DNA from: Lachnocurva sp029100405
Lineage (GTDB): Bacteria > Bacillota > Clostridia > Lachnospirales > Lachnospiraceae
Direction of reading: 5' to 3'
Assembly (NCBI GenBank): GCA_046263755.1
Contig: JBJYZC010000015.1
Location: 10,053-74,052 of the forward strand
DNA length: 64,000 nucleotides
This document shows positions 23,821 through 32,648 of the stretch, piece after piece. The notes under the pieces were generated by a model that worked only from the letters and a program-made list of their open reading frames with translations, did no database searches and had not been told where the DNA came from. Made by a program: the position numbers and the translations under genes. The first letter of the stretch is position 1. Every line of letters begins with the position of its first letter.

Positions 23821-24333
23821 TCATTCCGTCAGCATCTGTCTCATATGACCGAGAACCTTAGTCTTATCCAATGCTGTGATCAGAATTGCTGCGATGATGG
23901 TCCCGCCTGCTGTACTTACCAGGAAGGGAAGGACATAGGTAAATAAGGCGGCTTCTTTATTTCCCATCAGAAGGGTTGCAACCGGGAAAGCCAACAGGCC
24001 CCCAAGCACTCCTGTTCCGACAACCTCAGCGAGATAGGTCGGGATATACTTTTTTGTCGCCTTGAACATCAGGCCACAGCAAAGAGCTCCTACCATACTG
24101 CCGGGAAAGGCCATAAGAGATCCGGTTCCCATCAGATTCCGGATCAGGGAAGCAGCAAATGCGATGGCAACGCCCCACCAAGGGCCAAGGAGAACTGCTG
24201 CCAGAACATTGACCATATGTTGGATCGGGAAGCACTTGGATGCCCCAACCGGGATATAGAATCCGGACAATGCAATGATGACAGCCACCAGAAGTGCCGA
24301 TGTTACAAGTTTCTTTAGATGTTCCTGTTTCAT
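23821..24333 (-). CDS. thiW: ECF transporter S component ThiW (thiazole uptake)
   Basis: A 170-residue membrane protein with five to six hydrophobic segments. PVGASKCFPIQHMVNVLAAVLLGPWWGVAIAF is the family core. ThiW imports hydroxyethylthiazole, matching the thiM salvage gene in the same TPP-controlled operon. AAGGAG precedes the ATG. It would depend on a shared EcfA/EcfT module encoded elsewhere. Confidence 0.93.
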   Translation of the reverse strand: MKQEHLKKLVTSALLVAVIIALSGFYIPVGASKCFPIQHMVNVLAAVLLGPWWGVAIAFAASLIRNLMGTGSLMAFPGSMVGALCCGLMFKATKKYIPTYLAEVVGTGVLGGLLAFPVATLLMGNKEAALFTYVLPFLVSTAGGTIIAAILITALDKTKVLGHMRQMLTE

Positions 24334-24353
24334 AAATAATCTCCTTTTCTCCC

Positions 24354-24986
24354 CTACAGATCTCTTATGACTGCAAGCAGATTTCTGCAGGATCTCTCTA
24401 TATCACCGGAAGCGAATATGCCGGAAATCACCGCGACCCCATCCAAACCCAGGCCGGATAATTCCCTGATATTGTCTTCCGAAATTCCGCCGATTGCACA
24501 TACCGGAATGTGCACCGCAGAAGTGATATCACGATAAGTATTACGGTCCATCGGCTTTGCATCCTTTTTTGTCTTCGTTCCAAAGGCCGCACCACAGCCG
24601 AGATAGTCGGCTCCGTCCGCCTCCGCTTGCAAAGCCTCTCTTACGTTATGAGCTGTCGCTCCAATAATCTTGTCCGGGCCCAAAATTTCTCTGGCCCGTT
24701 TCACCTTCATATCGTCCTGGCCGATGTGGACACCATCCGCATCCGCTTTCTGACAAACGAAAACATCATCGTCAATCAGAAGCGGGACCTGATAATGATG
24801 GCAGAGATCTCGTAACAGAAGAGCCTCCGACAGGACCTCCTCGGATCTCATCTCCTTTTCACGAAGCTGAACCATCGTAACACCGGCACGTAAAGCCTCT
24901 TCTACAACATCCTCTAATCTCCTGCCTGACAACCAGCTTCGATCTGTAACCGCATAGAGGTGAAGGCATTTTGCATTGAAATTCAT
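24354..24986 (-). CDS. thiE: thiamine phosphate synthase
   Basis: A 210-residue TIM-barrel enzyme joining HMP-PP and thiazole phosphate. Motifs: LYAVTDRSWL, VTMVQLREKEM (pyrophosphate site), LLIDDDVFVC, ADGVHIGQDDM, GCGAAFGTKTKKDA and VCAIGGISEDNI. The ATG at 24986 has GGAGG; longer readings would run into thiM. Confidence 0.96.
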   Translation of the reverse strand: MNFNAKCLHLYAVTDRSWLSGRRLEDVVEEALRAGVTMVQLREKEMRSEEVLSEALLLRDLCHHYQVPLLIDDDVFVCQKADADGVHIGQDDMKVKRAREILGPDKIIGATAHNVREALQAEADGADYLGCGAAFGTKTKKDAKPMDRNTYRDITSAVHIPVCAIGGISEDNIRELSGLGLDGVAVISGIFASGDIERSCRNLLAVIRDL

Positions 24987-25008
24987 ATTTCCTCCAAATG
25001 ATTGAACT

Positions 25009-25830
25009 CTACCACCCTGCCGCCTGACTGACCGCATCGATGAATAGTGTCCGAAAAGTCATGGTTCCCATCCAAGCCCTGGTCTTCATTTCTTCTTCTG
25101 CAAGTTCGGCCAGATGTCCATAGAAAAGAAGACTCTCATGTACCAGAGATAGCAGATCCTCATGATTTCCATTAGAGTTCTCCACTACCTTATTCCATGC
25201 TCCAATAGAGGCCGCCAGGAATCCGGACAACATGCATCCACTGCCTGTGATCCTTTTTAGTAAAGGCGTTCCGGAAGTGCCGGCTAAGACCTGATCCGGG
25301 CTCACTGCATAATCGACCTCGCCAGTTACTGCGAGAACCGTATCCAATTCTCGAGCTAATTTTCGAAGCTTCAAAGGATCCAGAGACAGTCCAACATCCT
25401 CTACTCCCTTCGACGGGAAGACAAGCCCCATCAGGGCAGCCATTTCCGACTGATTTCCCCGGATACAAGTCGGATGTAATTCGCTTAAGAGCCTCTCCAG
25501 GAATTTCCTTCGATAAGGGGATGCACCGGCGCCGACCGGATCCAAAATCAAAGGATGTCCCAATTCATTGGCCTTTTTCCCGGCTGCCAGCATAGCCTCA
25601 AGTTTTCCATCGGATGGCATACCGATATTCAATAAAGTAACATCGGAAATCGCGGAAATCTCTTCCGCCTCTTTCGGGTCGTCCGCACAAATGGCGGTTG
25701 CTCCAGATGCCAGGATCAGATTAACGACATCTGTCATGGTCACCGGATTGGTAATGGCATGAACCAGAGGTTTCTGCCTTCGGATCTCACCTATCACATC
25801 GTAATGATTACTCTTCTCAAAGCCTTCCAT
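25009..25830 (-). CDS. thiM: hydroxyethylthiazole kinase
   Basis: A 273-residue ribokinase-like salvage enzyme. PLVHAITNPVTMTDVVNLIL is near the start, then LILDPVGAGASPYRR, IRGNQSEMAAL and the phosphate-transfer end KRITGSGCMLSGFLAA. It is the first gene after the TPP riboswitch. The ATG at 25830 is the conventional start; a GTG two codons upstream with GGGG at 8 nt is equally possible. Confidence 0.95.
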   Translation of the reverse strand: MEGFEKSNHYDVIGEIRRQKPLVHAITNPVTMTDVVNLILASGATAICADDPKEAEEISAISDVTLLNIGMPSDGKLEAMLAAGKKANELGHPLILDPVGAGASPYRRKFLERLLSELHPTCIRGNQSEMAALMGLVFPSKGVEDVGLSLDPLKLRKLARELDTVLAVTGEVDYAVSPDQVLAGTSGTPLLKRITGSGCMLSGFLAASIGAWNKVVENSNGNHEDLLSLVHESLLFYGHLAELAEEEMKTRAWMGTMTFRTLFIDAVSQAAGW

Positions 25831-25857
25831 ATCCACAAGTCTTACCCCATTTTGGGC

Positions 25858-25883
25858 AAAAAAAATCCTCCCGGACCGGGAGG
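25858..25883 (-). terminator. TPP riboswitch expression-platform terminator
   Basis: CCTCCCGG-A-CCGGGAGG (25867-25883) with A8 at 25858-25865 (U8 in the transcript), between the riboswitch and thiM. Confidence 0.9.
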
Positions 25884-25949
25884 TGCACAAACAAAAGTCA
25901 GATGAAAATCGAATCTGCAATAACAAAATTCCGATTCGCTTCTCTTAGA

Positions 25950-26044
25950 ACTTTCAGCTTCCTTACGCCGGTATTACCCGGGTCAAGTTTTAAGGGTCCG
26001 ATGATTCTGATCTCATCGGTCTCAGCAAAAGCGCCCCTAGCGGA
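25950..26044 (-). promoter_or_regulatory. TPP riboswitch (THI element)
   Basis: On the minus strand the conserved parts appear in order: CTAGGGGCGC, CTGAGA, ACCCTTAAAACTTGA, GGGTAATACCGGCGTAAGGAA. Thiamine pyrophosphate should favour the downstream terminator and switch off thiM-thiE-thiW-thiD. Confidence 0.95.
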
Positions 26045-26078
26045 AATATTCTTTTATTCTCTTTCACAAGCAATTTTC

Positions 26079-26107
26079 ATTGTATACTTTCGCCAAGTTA
26101 CTGTCAA
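26079..26107 (-). promoter_or_regulatory. thi operon promoter
   Basis: Minus strand TTGACA (26102-26107), 17-bp spacer, TACAAT (26079-26084), immediately upstream of the riboswitch. Confidence 0.75.
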
Positions 26108-26142
26108 CCCTGGCCATTTCTTGTGGCTGGGAGCACAGCTGC

Positions 26143-27126
26143 TTAGTTCTTCGAACCGCTCTCCTTCCTGGCTCCTTCAGCAGCCATATTCTGTGCATCG
26201 TTGGCATGATCGATGCCTGCTTTTTTTGCCTCATCCTCTGTCAAGAGTACCCCCTGGACAAGAAAGCGCTCTGTCTCCACACTATTACAAGTCGAAAGTG
26301 TCAGGATCTTATCATCCGAAACCAGGGAAGAAGCGATTGCATTATCAACATTCCCCTTGTAGAGTTGCTGGAAAGATTTGAGATAGGTATTCCAGACATC
26401 GTCCTCCTTAAAGTCATTAAAATACGCAAGGATCAGGCGATCATCATAATTATAGGCTGCAAAAACCTGGTAGACATACTTGGCATTTGGCGTATAGATA
26501 TAAATATAGGGATTTTCCTTAAAGAAATTCTTATCTTCATACTTATGCAGGCTGGTAAACATAGTTCCATTCTTCATGTTGTGTCCGTAAAGTACGGTCA
26601 TGCGGTCAGAAAAATCTTTGGCATTTCTTTTCTGAGAATAGATCGCGCCCGGATATCCGGATGCCTTATTCACCTGATGCATGAGATAGAAGTCTTCTTT
26701 CTCATTCTCAGAAGATTGCAGAACCGGATAGTTGACATTACTGTTCGGAACAACGATCCAAGCGTAAATGTCCGGGTTCAAAGCCTGTAGGGCCTTCCAG
26801 TCGATTTCCTCCGGAGCCGACTCGGCCTGTTCCTTCTGAGTGGGTACCACTTTTGAAATCTTCTGAACTTTGCGATTGGTCCGGTCCTTATAATAGCGGT
26901 ATCCCTGGTAGCCGGCAAAAGCCAGAACCATCACTGCCACGATCAGAATAAAGGAAAGAATAAGATGCTTTTTTCCCTTTTTCCGTTCGGAAGCATCATT
27001 TTCTCCAGGATTCCCGCCAGAAATTCCACCAGTTTCCATCTTCTCAGCCACATTCTTATTCGCAATCGTCTCATTCATATCTCTAAGATCCAGATCCGAC
27101 ATCTTTGCCTTTTTATTCTCTTCCAT
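26143..27126 (-). CDS. srtB: class B sortase
   Basis: A 327-residue membrane transpeptidase with one N-terminal helix (near residues 55-75). In the sortase barrel the catalytic His is in VLYGHNMKNGTMF, Cys in ILTLSTCNSVE and Arg in TERFLVQG. WIVVPNSNVNYPVLQ and the long helix-bearing insertion are class B traits. Clostridial SrtB recognises (S/P)PxTG, which matches SPATG and SPKTG proteins in this window. GGGAGG supports the ATG at 27126. The tail after the barrel is polar. Confidence 0.93.
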   Translation of the reverse strand: MEENKKAKMSDLDLRDMNETIANKNVAEKMETGGISGGNPGENDASERKKGKKHLILSFILIVAVMVLAFAGYQGYRYYKDRTNRKVQKISKVVPTQKEQAESAPEEIDWKALQALNPDIYAWIVVPNSNVNYPVLQSSENEKEDFYLMHQVNKASGYPGAIYSQKRNAKDFSDRMTVLYGHNMKNGTMFTSLHKYEDKNFFKENPYIYIYTPNAKYVYQVFAAYNYDDRLILAYFNDFKEDDVWNTYLKSFQQLYKGNVDNAIASSLVSDDKILTLSTCNSVETERFLVQGVLLTEDEAKKAGIDHANDAQNMAAEGARKESGSKN

Positions 27127-27252
27127 GAAAATTTTCCTCCCGAATTGCATTATATCGCATCCGCTTGAATCTTGTCATTTGTCTTAGTCGAAAAAGCCCT
27201 TCCTGACAGCTTCCGACTTATTTGCTGAAATCCTTACATAAAAGCCTCTGCT

Positions 27253-28992
27253 TTATTCAGCATATGCCCTTAATATCTTCTCTGCATCCTCTGTCAATGT
27301 GAATTTTGGTTTGTCTTTGATCCTCCAAGCCAAAGGATTGGTCGAAGCTTTGGTATCTATCAGAAGCTTCTTTATTTCTGAAACCGCAGTGATTGCCTTG
27401 TCGCACTGTGCTGTCTCCCCGCTCTCCTTATAAGAATCAATCGCCTTTCCCAGTTTCTCCACATAATTGGAAAGGATCTCATTCTGATAAGGCGAAAGTG
27501 CTGCCGCCTTCTTCCCATATCGGATCATGGCCTGGTAATCCCCCTTCGCGTTCGCCTCATTCATATATAGCACATAGACGGAAGAATTGTATGGATCCAG
27601 TTTTAACACAGATTCTGCAAATTCCTCTGCTGTGTCATAGTCCCGCGCCGCATAGACCTGTGCCATGGCATACTTATAATCCAAGGGATAAATCTTCCAA
27701 GCGACATCCGGATGGCCGGCATAGTCCAGGGCATCTCCGATGCCGATCCATGCCGACAGGCAAATATAGACCAGACATGTCGTAGTCAGGATACTCTTTG
27801 TCTTGAATCCGGACCACTCCCAAGAAAAGCACTTGCCCTCTTCCCAGGGAAGCTCGAGTAAAAGGATCCAAATCATGGGGAAAAACTGCAGATCCCAGTC
27901 CATGATCATATGAAGTGAAATCAAAACCAAAAGTAAGCGCTGCAAACCCCGGGACTTCCTCAAGCCATGTATGATCATGGTCACAAAACCGATCCCGCCG
28001 ATCCATCCATAATCCAGGAATGCCTGGAGATATTCATTATGGACAAACTTCACCTCATAATATCCACGCTGGAAAAGGCCCTCCATCTGATGATAGCCGA
28101 GATAGCCTAAGCCGAAAGGATGCCGGACGATCACCGGAAGGGCATCCATCCAGTAGAGAAGGCGACCTACAAAAGTACTTGATTTCCCGGAAATGGTCAC
28201 AAACCGCCCAATAGAAGCAACATTTCCTGTGACCAGGACATAAACAATCGCTGCTGCCAAGACCAAACCGGTCAAAACAGCCAGCGTTTTCCTGGTCAAT
28301 GGATACTTGATCAGAGACCATACGACAACAGCCAACGTCAGGAGAAATGTATACCGGCTCCCGGTCCACAGGATCCCGCCCATCAATGCAGCCGGCAGAA
28401 GAAAGAGGCGGAAAGCTTTCTTTCCCTTGCTTCCATCCTCATGGGATCGGTCTCCATTTTGCCAGAGCAAAACCGACAGGCAAAGCAAGAGATAGAGGGC
28501 ACAGACATTGGCATACTGGAAGAGACCGTTCAAACGCCCGCTCAGAATAACAAAATTTCTTGTTTTGGGAAAAGCGCATAGAAACAAAGAGACAAGAAGA
28601 AGGGCAAAACCGGTCTCCGGCATGGTATGAAGTGCAGTCTTTCTCGTCTTCGGATCCACTTGCATCAGGAGGAAGCCAAATACGGCAGCTGACAAGATAA
28701 CAGCAAAGCCCTCTAAGCCAGTTCCATAATCTACACCGAAAAAGATCGACAGGAGACTGCCCAGAAGAATCAATCCGCCGGCTAATGTCGTTCGATTCCA
28801 ATAGAAGCGACACTCTTTTCTTGTTGCTATCAGGATCAGAAAACTTACTGCAACAAGGATCCCTGCAAAGAGACTGGTGTAGATGGATGCCAGGCCCAGA
28901 AGGAAGGGGCTGATCTCAAATAGGTAAACCAGGAGATTATCTCCGCCGGCTATCGATTGTGATTTTTTTGAATGTTTCTGTGAAGTTTTCAT
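27253..28992 (-). CDS. O-antigen-ligase-like membrane protein with TPR-like tail
   Basis: A 579-residue Wzy/WaaL-family protein. About twelve hydrophobic helices precede a conserved periplasmic-type loop (GRLLYWMDALPVIVRHPFGLGYLGYHQM...VHNEYLQAFLDYGWIG), which is the ligase signature. The last 170 residues are soluble with TPR-like helices (YDTAEEFAESVLKLDPYNSSV). It likely transfers or polymerises a surface glycan. A start at 29097 would fall in the upstream gene's terminator, so the ATG at 28992 is used. The ribosome site is weak. Confidence 0.82.
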   Translation of the reverse strand: MKTSQKHSKKSQSIAGGDNLLVYLFEISPFLLGLASIYTSLFAGILVAVSFLILIATRKECRFYWNRTTLAGGLILLGSLLSIFFGVDYGTGLEGFAVILSAAVFGFLLMQVDPKTRKTALHTMPETGFALLLVSLFLCAFPKTRNFVILSGRLNGLFQYANVCALYLLLCLSVLLWQNGDRSHEDGSKGKKAFRLFLLPAALMGGILWTGSRYTFLLTLAVVVWSLIKYPLTRKTLAVLTGLVLAAAIVYVLVTGNVASIGRFVTISGKSSTFVGRLLYWMDALPVIVRHPFGLGYLGYHQMEGLFQRGYYEVKFVHNEYLQAFLDYGWIGGIGFVTMIIHGLRKSRGLQRLLLVLISLHMIMDWDLQFFPMIWILLLELPWEEGKCFSWEWSGFKTKSILTTTCLVYICLSAWIGIGDALDYAGHPDVAWKIYPLDYKYAMAQVYAARDYDTAEEFAESVLKLDPYNSSVYVLYMNEANAKGDYQAMIRYGKKAAALSPYQNEILSNYVEKLGKAIDSYKESGETAQCDKAITAVSEIKKLLIDTKASTNPLAWRIKDKPKFTLTEDAEKILRAYAE

Positions 28993-29053
28993 ATTTTCAT
29001 TCCAGAATAATGTACTGCATTTACAAGCATAGTATATCCCTGCAAGCTCATAA

Positions 29054-29090
29054 AAAAACTGCTCTGCAATCAATTCACAGAGCAGTTTTT
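29054..29090 (-). terminator. terminator after the SPKTG protein gene, symmetric
   Basis: AAAAACTGCTCTG (29054-29066) and CAGAGCAGTTTTT (29078-29090), 11-nt loop. The stem carries U-runs on both strands. Confidence 0.88.
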
Positions 29091-29121
29091 CCTTCAAAGC
29101 AATCAGGGATGATAGAACATA

Positions 29122-30855
29122 TTAAAATTCTCCGGTCTTCGGGGATTTCGTTGCCGGCTTAGCCGATTTTGTCTTGAGCGTCGTTGCCTTCGTTGCTGTA
29201 GAAGTTACTGTTGTCTTAGTTGTTGCAGAAGCTGTCGTTTCTGCAACTGTATTCTCAGCAATCTTCTTCTCAATAATCGTATCATTGGCAGCGGTCGCAT
29301 CCTCTGCTCCCATGGGTTTGTCCGAAAGCACGATTACATAGTCGGATGCATGGGTGAACTTGAGTTTAGCATTTCCATCCTTGTCAATTTCAGATCGAGA
29401 GATGTATTCAAAGGTTCCATCCGGCTTATACCAATAGAGGTTAGCAAACTTGTCCTGATTTTCTTCTCCGACATTCCAGGTAAGGGTTGCATCGAAGCCA
29501 AGAGGGCCCTCATGCGCAAGGGAGATTTGCTTGGTAGCTTTTGAGCCTGCAAGGCTTGCAACAGCATCACTGGGAACAGCATTTTTCACACTGACTTCCA
29601 GATTAATATCAGATGTTTCCCTGATTTCCTTTCCATTAATTGTCCAATTGTATGCGCCCATATCCAGGTCAAGATCTATATCATGACCCTTGACTGCCTC
29701 TAGATATTCCTTCGGAACAACCGTAGCAAGTCCCATTGGAACATAGTATGGTATTGTTCCCTGGTTCGGATGACTCTTCAAATATTTCACTGTCGATTCT
29801 ATGGAGCTAATATATTCCTCTTTCTGCTCCTTGGTCACTTTAAGCGGTTGATCTGTTTCCCAAACTGCCTGAAAAGACATATTGGAATGAACCGTATAAG
29901 TTGTGCCCGAAATCAATGTGTTTGATGGTTTAGAGCCATTGAAAGAAGTCACATTCAACCATCTTACTGCTTTTCCACCAATAGAAGATGGAAGGGTAAT
30001 TTTCGAGCCTTCTTCAACAATCTGAGATTTCAATGTTTCAGAATCAGCCTTTGGTACATTCTCCAAGATAGTTTGCTGCGGATCATATACTTCATTCGGA
30101 TCCAGAATATCATAGATTACCTGGAAATTTGTGGTTTTTGTATATACATATGGTAGCTTTGCGTCAGCAGTCCAGCTATAATTCAGGCCTGATGTCATAT
30201 CATTCGGTGTGAAATTTTCCATTCCTTTAACAAAAGTCTGAGGATCATTTATATCCTTGTCTAGCAGGAAATAGTTCCAATCCTCTTTATATCCAAATCT
30301 GGCTTCTGCCGGATACACATAGTTTACGCCCCACAAAATCTTATCCCCATATGTAGGGTATGCAGAAAAATAATAATCTGGCAGAAAATCTTGGTCTGAT
30401 TCAACGATTTCTCGTTTAAGTACATCCAAAAGCCCATTTTTATCTAAGAATCCACTATAATTACCCGTGAAATACATGGAAGGACTGTATACAAATCCGG
30501 TGAATTTTTCACCCTGATACGTCTGTGCTACTTCTGATTCCATTTGGTCTATTCCGAGCGCTTTATACAGATCCTCTGCTGTCATACCTTTCGTATAAGT
30601 AACATGTTTTTGATTCGAGGGTGAAATACCAACATTCCCACTCTTATCTACATAATATACATCCATGATTAGCGACTTATGCTTCGCGGGTCTATCTGTA
30701 TTATCTGTCGGTGTATTGTACGTACTTCCTGTTGGCGTATTGTATGTACTTCCAGTCGGTGTTTCTGCATTTGCACCCGTTACATTAAAAACAAGGGTCA
30801 AAGCAAAAACAGCAGCCAGGAGCAAGGCAAAACGCTTTTTCATTCCTTCTTTCAT
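29122..30855 (-). CDS. secreted protein ending in a tail-less SPKTG motif
   Basis: A 577-residue exported protein. The signal peptide spans residues 5-31 (ANA cleavage). Two 8-residue TPTGSTYN repeats come next, then a large region I cannot name. Near residues 240-345 is an InlB-repeat-like beta module (ITLPSSIGGKAVRWLNV...NMSFQAVWE). The end is Thr/Ala/Lys-rich and finishes SPKTGEF. The SrtB-type signal lacks the usual hydrophobic helix and basic tail, and no frame beyond the stop restores it. AAGGAGG precedes the ATG. Confidence 0.75.
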   Translation of the reverse strand: MKEGMKKRFALLLAAVFALTLVFNVTGANAETPTGSTYNTPTGSTYNTPTDNTDRPAKHKSLIMDVYYVDKSGNVGISPSNQKHVTYTKGMTAEDLYKALGIDQMESEVAQTYQGEKFTGFVYSPSMYFTGNYSGFLDKNGLLDVLKREIVESDQDFLPDYYFSAYPTYGDKILWGVNYVYPAEARFGYKEDWNYFLLDKDINDPQTFVKGMENFTPNDMTSGLNYSWTADAKLPYVYTKTTNFQVIYDILDPNEVYDPQQTILENVPKADSETLKSQIVEEGSKITLPSSIGGKAVRWLNVTSFNGSKPSNTLISGTTYTVHSNMSFQAVWETDQPLKVTKEQKEEYISSIESTVKYLKSHPNQGTIPYYVPMGLATVVPKEYLEAVKGHDIDLDLDMGAYNWTINGKEIRETSDINLEVSVKNAVPSDAVASLAGSKATKQISLAHEGPLGFDATLTWNVGEENQDKFANLYWYKPDGTFEYISRSEIDKDGNAKLKFTHASDYVIVLSDKPMGAEDATAANDTIIEKKIAENTVAETTASATTKTTVTSTATKATTLKTKSAKPATKSPKTGEF

Positions 30856-31004
30856 CCTATCCTCCTTTTAAATGAAAAAATCTCATCCCTGAAAACGCTT
30901 TGTCAACATATGTATATTAGCCCCTCAGATAGTAATTTTCAATCGTTACTATGTAAATTTTTTCTACCTCTACCACTAATGGGAATCTTCTGTAAATAAT
31001 GTCT

Positions 31005-31042
31005 AAAAAAAAGAACCTGTTCTACATTCCTTGTAGAACAGG
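31005..31042 (-). terminator. terminator after the DUF2798-type gene
   Basis: CCTGTTCTACA (31016-31026) and TGTAGAACAGG (31032-31042), 5-nt loop, A8 at 31005-31012 giving a minus-strand U-tract. Confidence 0.88.
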
Positions 31043-31054
31043 CTCTATTTATAC

Positions 31055-31558
31055 TCAATCTTCGATTTCTAAACTCTCCTGCCTTGCTGCAGTTTTGGCA
31101 TCGGTCTGTCTTTCGCGGAAGATCAGGCGGAAAATCAGGCGAACCAGCGGGCCGCAGTAAAAGAGCTGATAGAGAATTGCCATCGGGAAGTTCATGCCCC
31201 AGGTCTGGATCCAGGTGGCAAAATTTTTGGTGTCTTTGAAGAGGATGGTTGCAATCAGGCTCATGGTCGGGCACATGATGCAGCAGATATTGATGGAGAT
31301 CGCATAGGTGATAAACTGAGGGCGATCGGTCGGCCGCATAACGCGAAAAGCCAGTATGCGAGCAATTTTTCCTACGACAAAGAATTCCAGCACAAAGGCA
31401 ATCGGCACCATGATGGGCATTTCATGAAATGCGGCAAGAAATGTCTCTGCTTTGACTCCTCCCATATTGAGGGCGACATTATAAACGATCATTCCATAAA
31501 CCATGATTGTTGCCATAATGGCTGTGAAAACGACATCCTGAAATTTGTTTTTCGGCAT
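31055..31558 (-). CDS. DUF2798-type four-helix membrane protein
   Basis: A 167-residue membrane protein. FTAIMATIMVYGMIVYNVAL and the later CCIMCPTMSLIATIL are hallmarks of DUF2798-like proteins, with four hydrophobic helices and a charged C-terminal tail. The function is unknown. AAGGAGG fixes the ATG at 31558. A promoter-like pair (TTACAA, 17 bp, TATCAT on the minus strand near 31650-31680) lies upstream. It is not obviously linked to neighbours. Confidence 0.75.
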   Translation of the reverse strand: MPKNKFQDVVFTAIMATIMVYGMIVYNVALNMGGVKAETFLAAFHEMPIMVPIAFVLEFFVVGKIARILAFRVMRPTDRPQFITYAISINICCIMCPTMSLIATILFKDTKNFATWIQTWGMNFPMAILYQLFYCGPLVRLIFRLIFRERQTDAKTAARQESLEIED

Positions 31559-31726
31559 AGATTCCTCCTTAGAAAATAACATTACACACGACTATGTGTT
31601 GTTCGTTATCCCTTAAGAGAAGGTCGTTTCCAATGAGACCATAGTCAAACGACAGAATGATAACACAATTTTACTTTCCTTGTAAGTACTTTTTTCTTAC
31701 ACCGCTCAATTTCACAGCAAATCAGT

Positions 31727-31823
31727 TCCCATCCTTGCTCTCACATGGGAAAGATTCCCACCGGCTTTAATCGGCGCAAACTTCAGCGCGTCCCATCCTT
31801 GCCCTCACATGTGAAAGATTCCC
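31727..31823. repeat. 33-bp direct repeat downstream of trpA
   Basis: TCCCATCCTTGC(T/C)CTCACAT(G)GAAAGATTCCC-type copies at 31727-31759 and 31791-31823, 64 bp apart and nearly identical, beginning 14 bp past the trpA stop. Confidence 0.75.
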
Positions 31824-31836
31824 GGAATCACCGTCC

Positions 31837-32613
31837 TTATGCCCCATGCACAGCCTCTGCCATGGACCGGACATATTCCCGAATGGGGTCTGCCGCATCC
31901 CTGCCGTATTTTGCCAAAAGTTTCACAACTGCGGATCCTACAATGGCGCCATCGGAAAGACCTGCCATCTCCTTCGCCTGTTCCGGTGTCGAGATGCCGA
32001 AGCCGACGGCACAAGGAATCTTTGTCGCAGAACGGACCAGCTTTGTCATAGCTCCGATGTCCGTTGTGATCTTGTTCCGTGTGCCCGTAACGCCAAGAGA
32101 AGATACCATGTAAACAAACCCTTTTGCCTCTTTGGCGATCATAGAGATCCGGTTTTTTGACGTTGGCGCCACCATGGAGATCAGGTCGATCCCGTACTTT
32201 TTTGCCAGAGGAGCGAAATCCTCCTTCTCTTCATAGGGAACGTCCGGCAAAATCAGTCCGTCGACGCCGGCTTCCTCTGCCTTCTGCATGAATCGCTCCG
32301 TCCCGTAGGAGAAGACAACGTTGGCATAGGTCATATAAACCAGTGGAATATCGACCGTTTCTCTCAGTTTCTTTGTCAATTTGAAGACGGAATCCGTCGT
32401 GATTCCACCATCCAGGGCTCTCTTGTCGGCTTCCATGATGACAGGGCCCTCTGCTGTCGGATCGGAGAAAGGAATACCAAGCTCTATTAAGTCTGCTCCT
32501 CCCTCAACAGCCGCATGAACAGCCTTTTCAGTGGTCAAAAGATCAGGATCTCCTACGGTAAGGAAAACGATGAAAGCCTTCTTATTATTAAATGCGTTCT
32601 GAATTCGATTCAT
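31837..32613 (-). CDS. trpA: tryptophan synthase alpha subunit
   Basis: A 258-residue TIM barrel that cleaves indole-3-glycerol phosphate. Catalytic Glu is in DLIELGIPFSDPTAEGPVI, catalytic Asp in LILPDVPYEEK; SSLGVTGTR and VGFGISTPEQ bind phosphate. The start has AAGGAG. It follows trpB closely and ends the operon. Confidence 0.97.
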   Translation of the reverse strand: MNRIQNAFNNKKAFIVFLTVGDPDLLTTEKAVHAAVEGGADLIELGIPFSDPTAEGPVIMEADKRALDGGITTDSVFKLTKKLRETVDIPLVYMTYANVVFSYGTERFMQKAEEAGVDGLILPDVPYEEKEDFAPLAKKYGIDLISMVAPTSKNRISMIAKEAKGFVYMVSSLGVTGTRNKITTDIGAMTKLVRSATKIPCAVGFGISTPEQAKEMAGLSDGAIVGSAVVKLLAKYGRDAADPIREYVRSMAEAVHGA

Positions 32614-32648
32614 ATCTGCTCCTTTTTTTGGTCTGCATTTCCCCTGAA

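Noticed and set aside
28993..29097. Upstream start for the ligase-like gene
   Set aside because: It would put the first codons inside the preceding gene's terminator stem and lacks a ribosome site.
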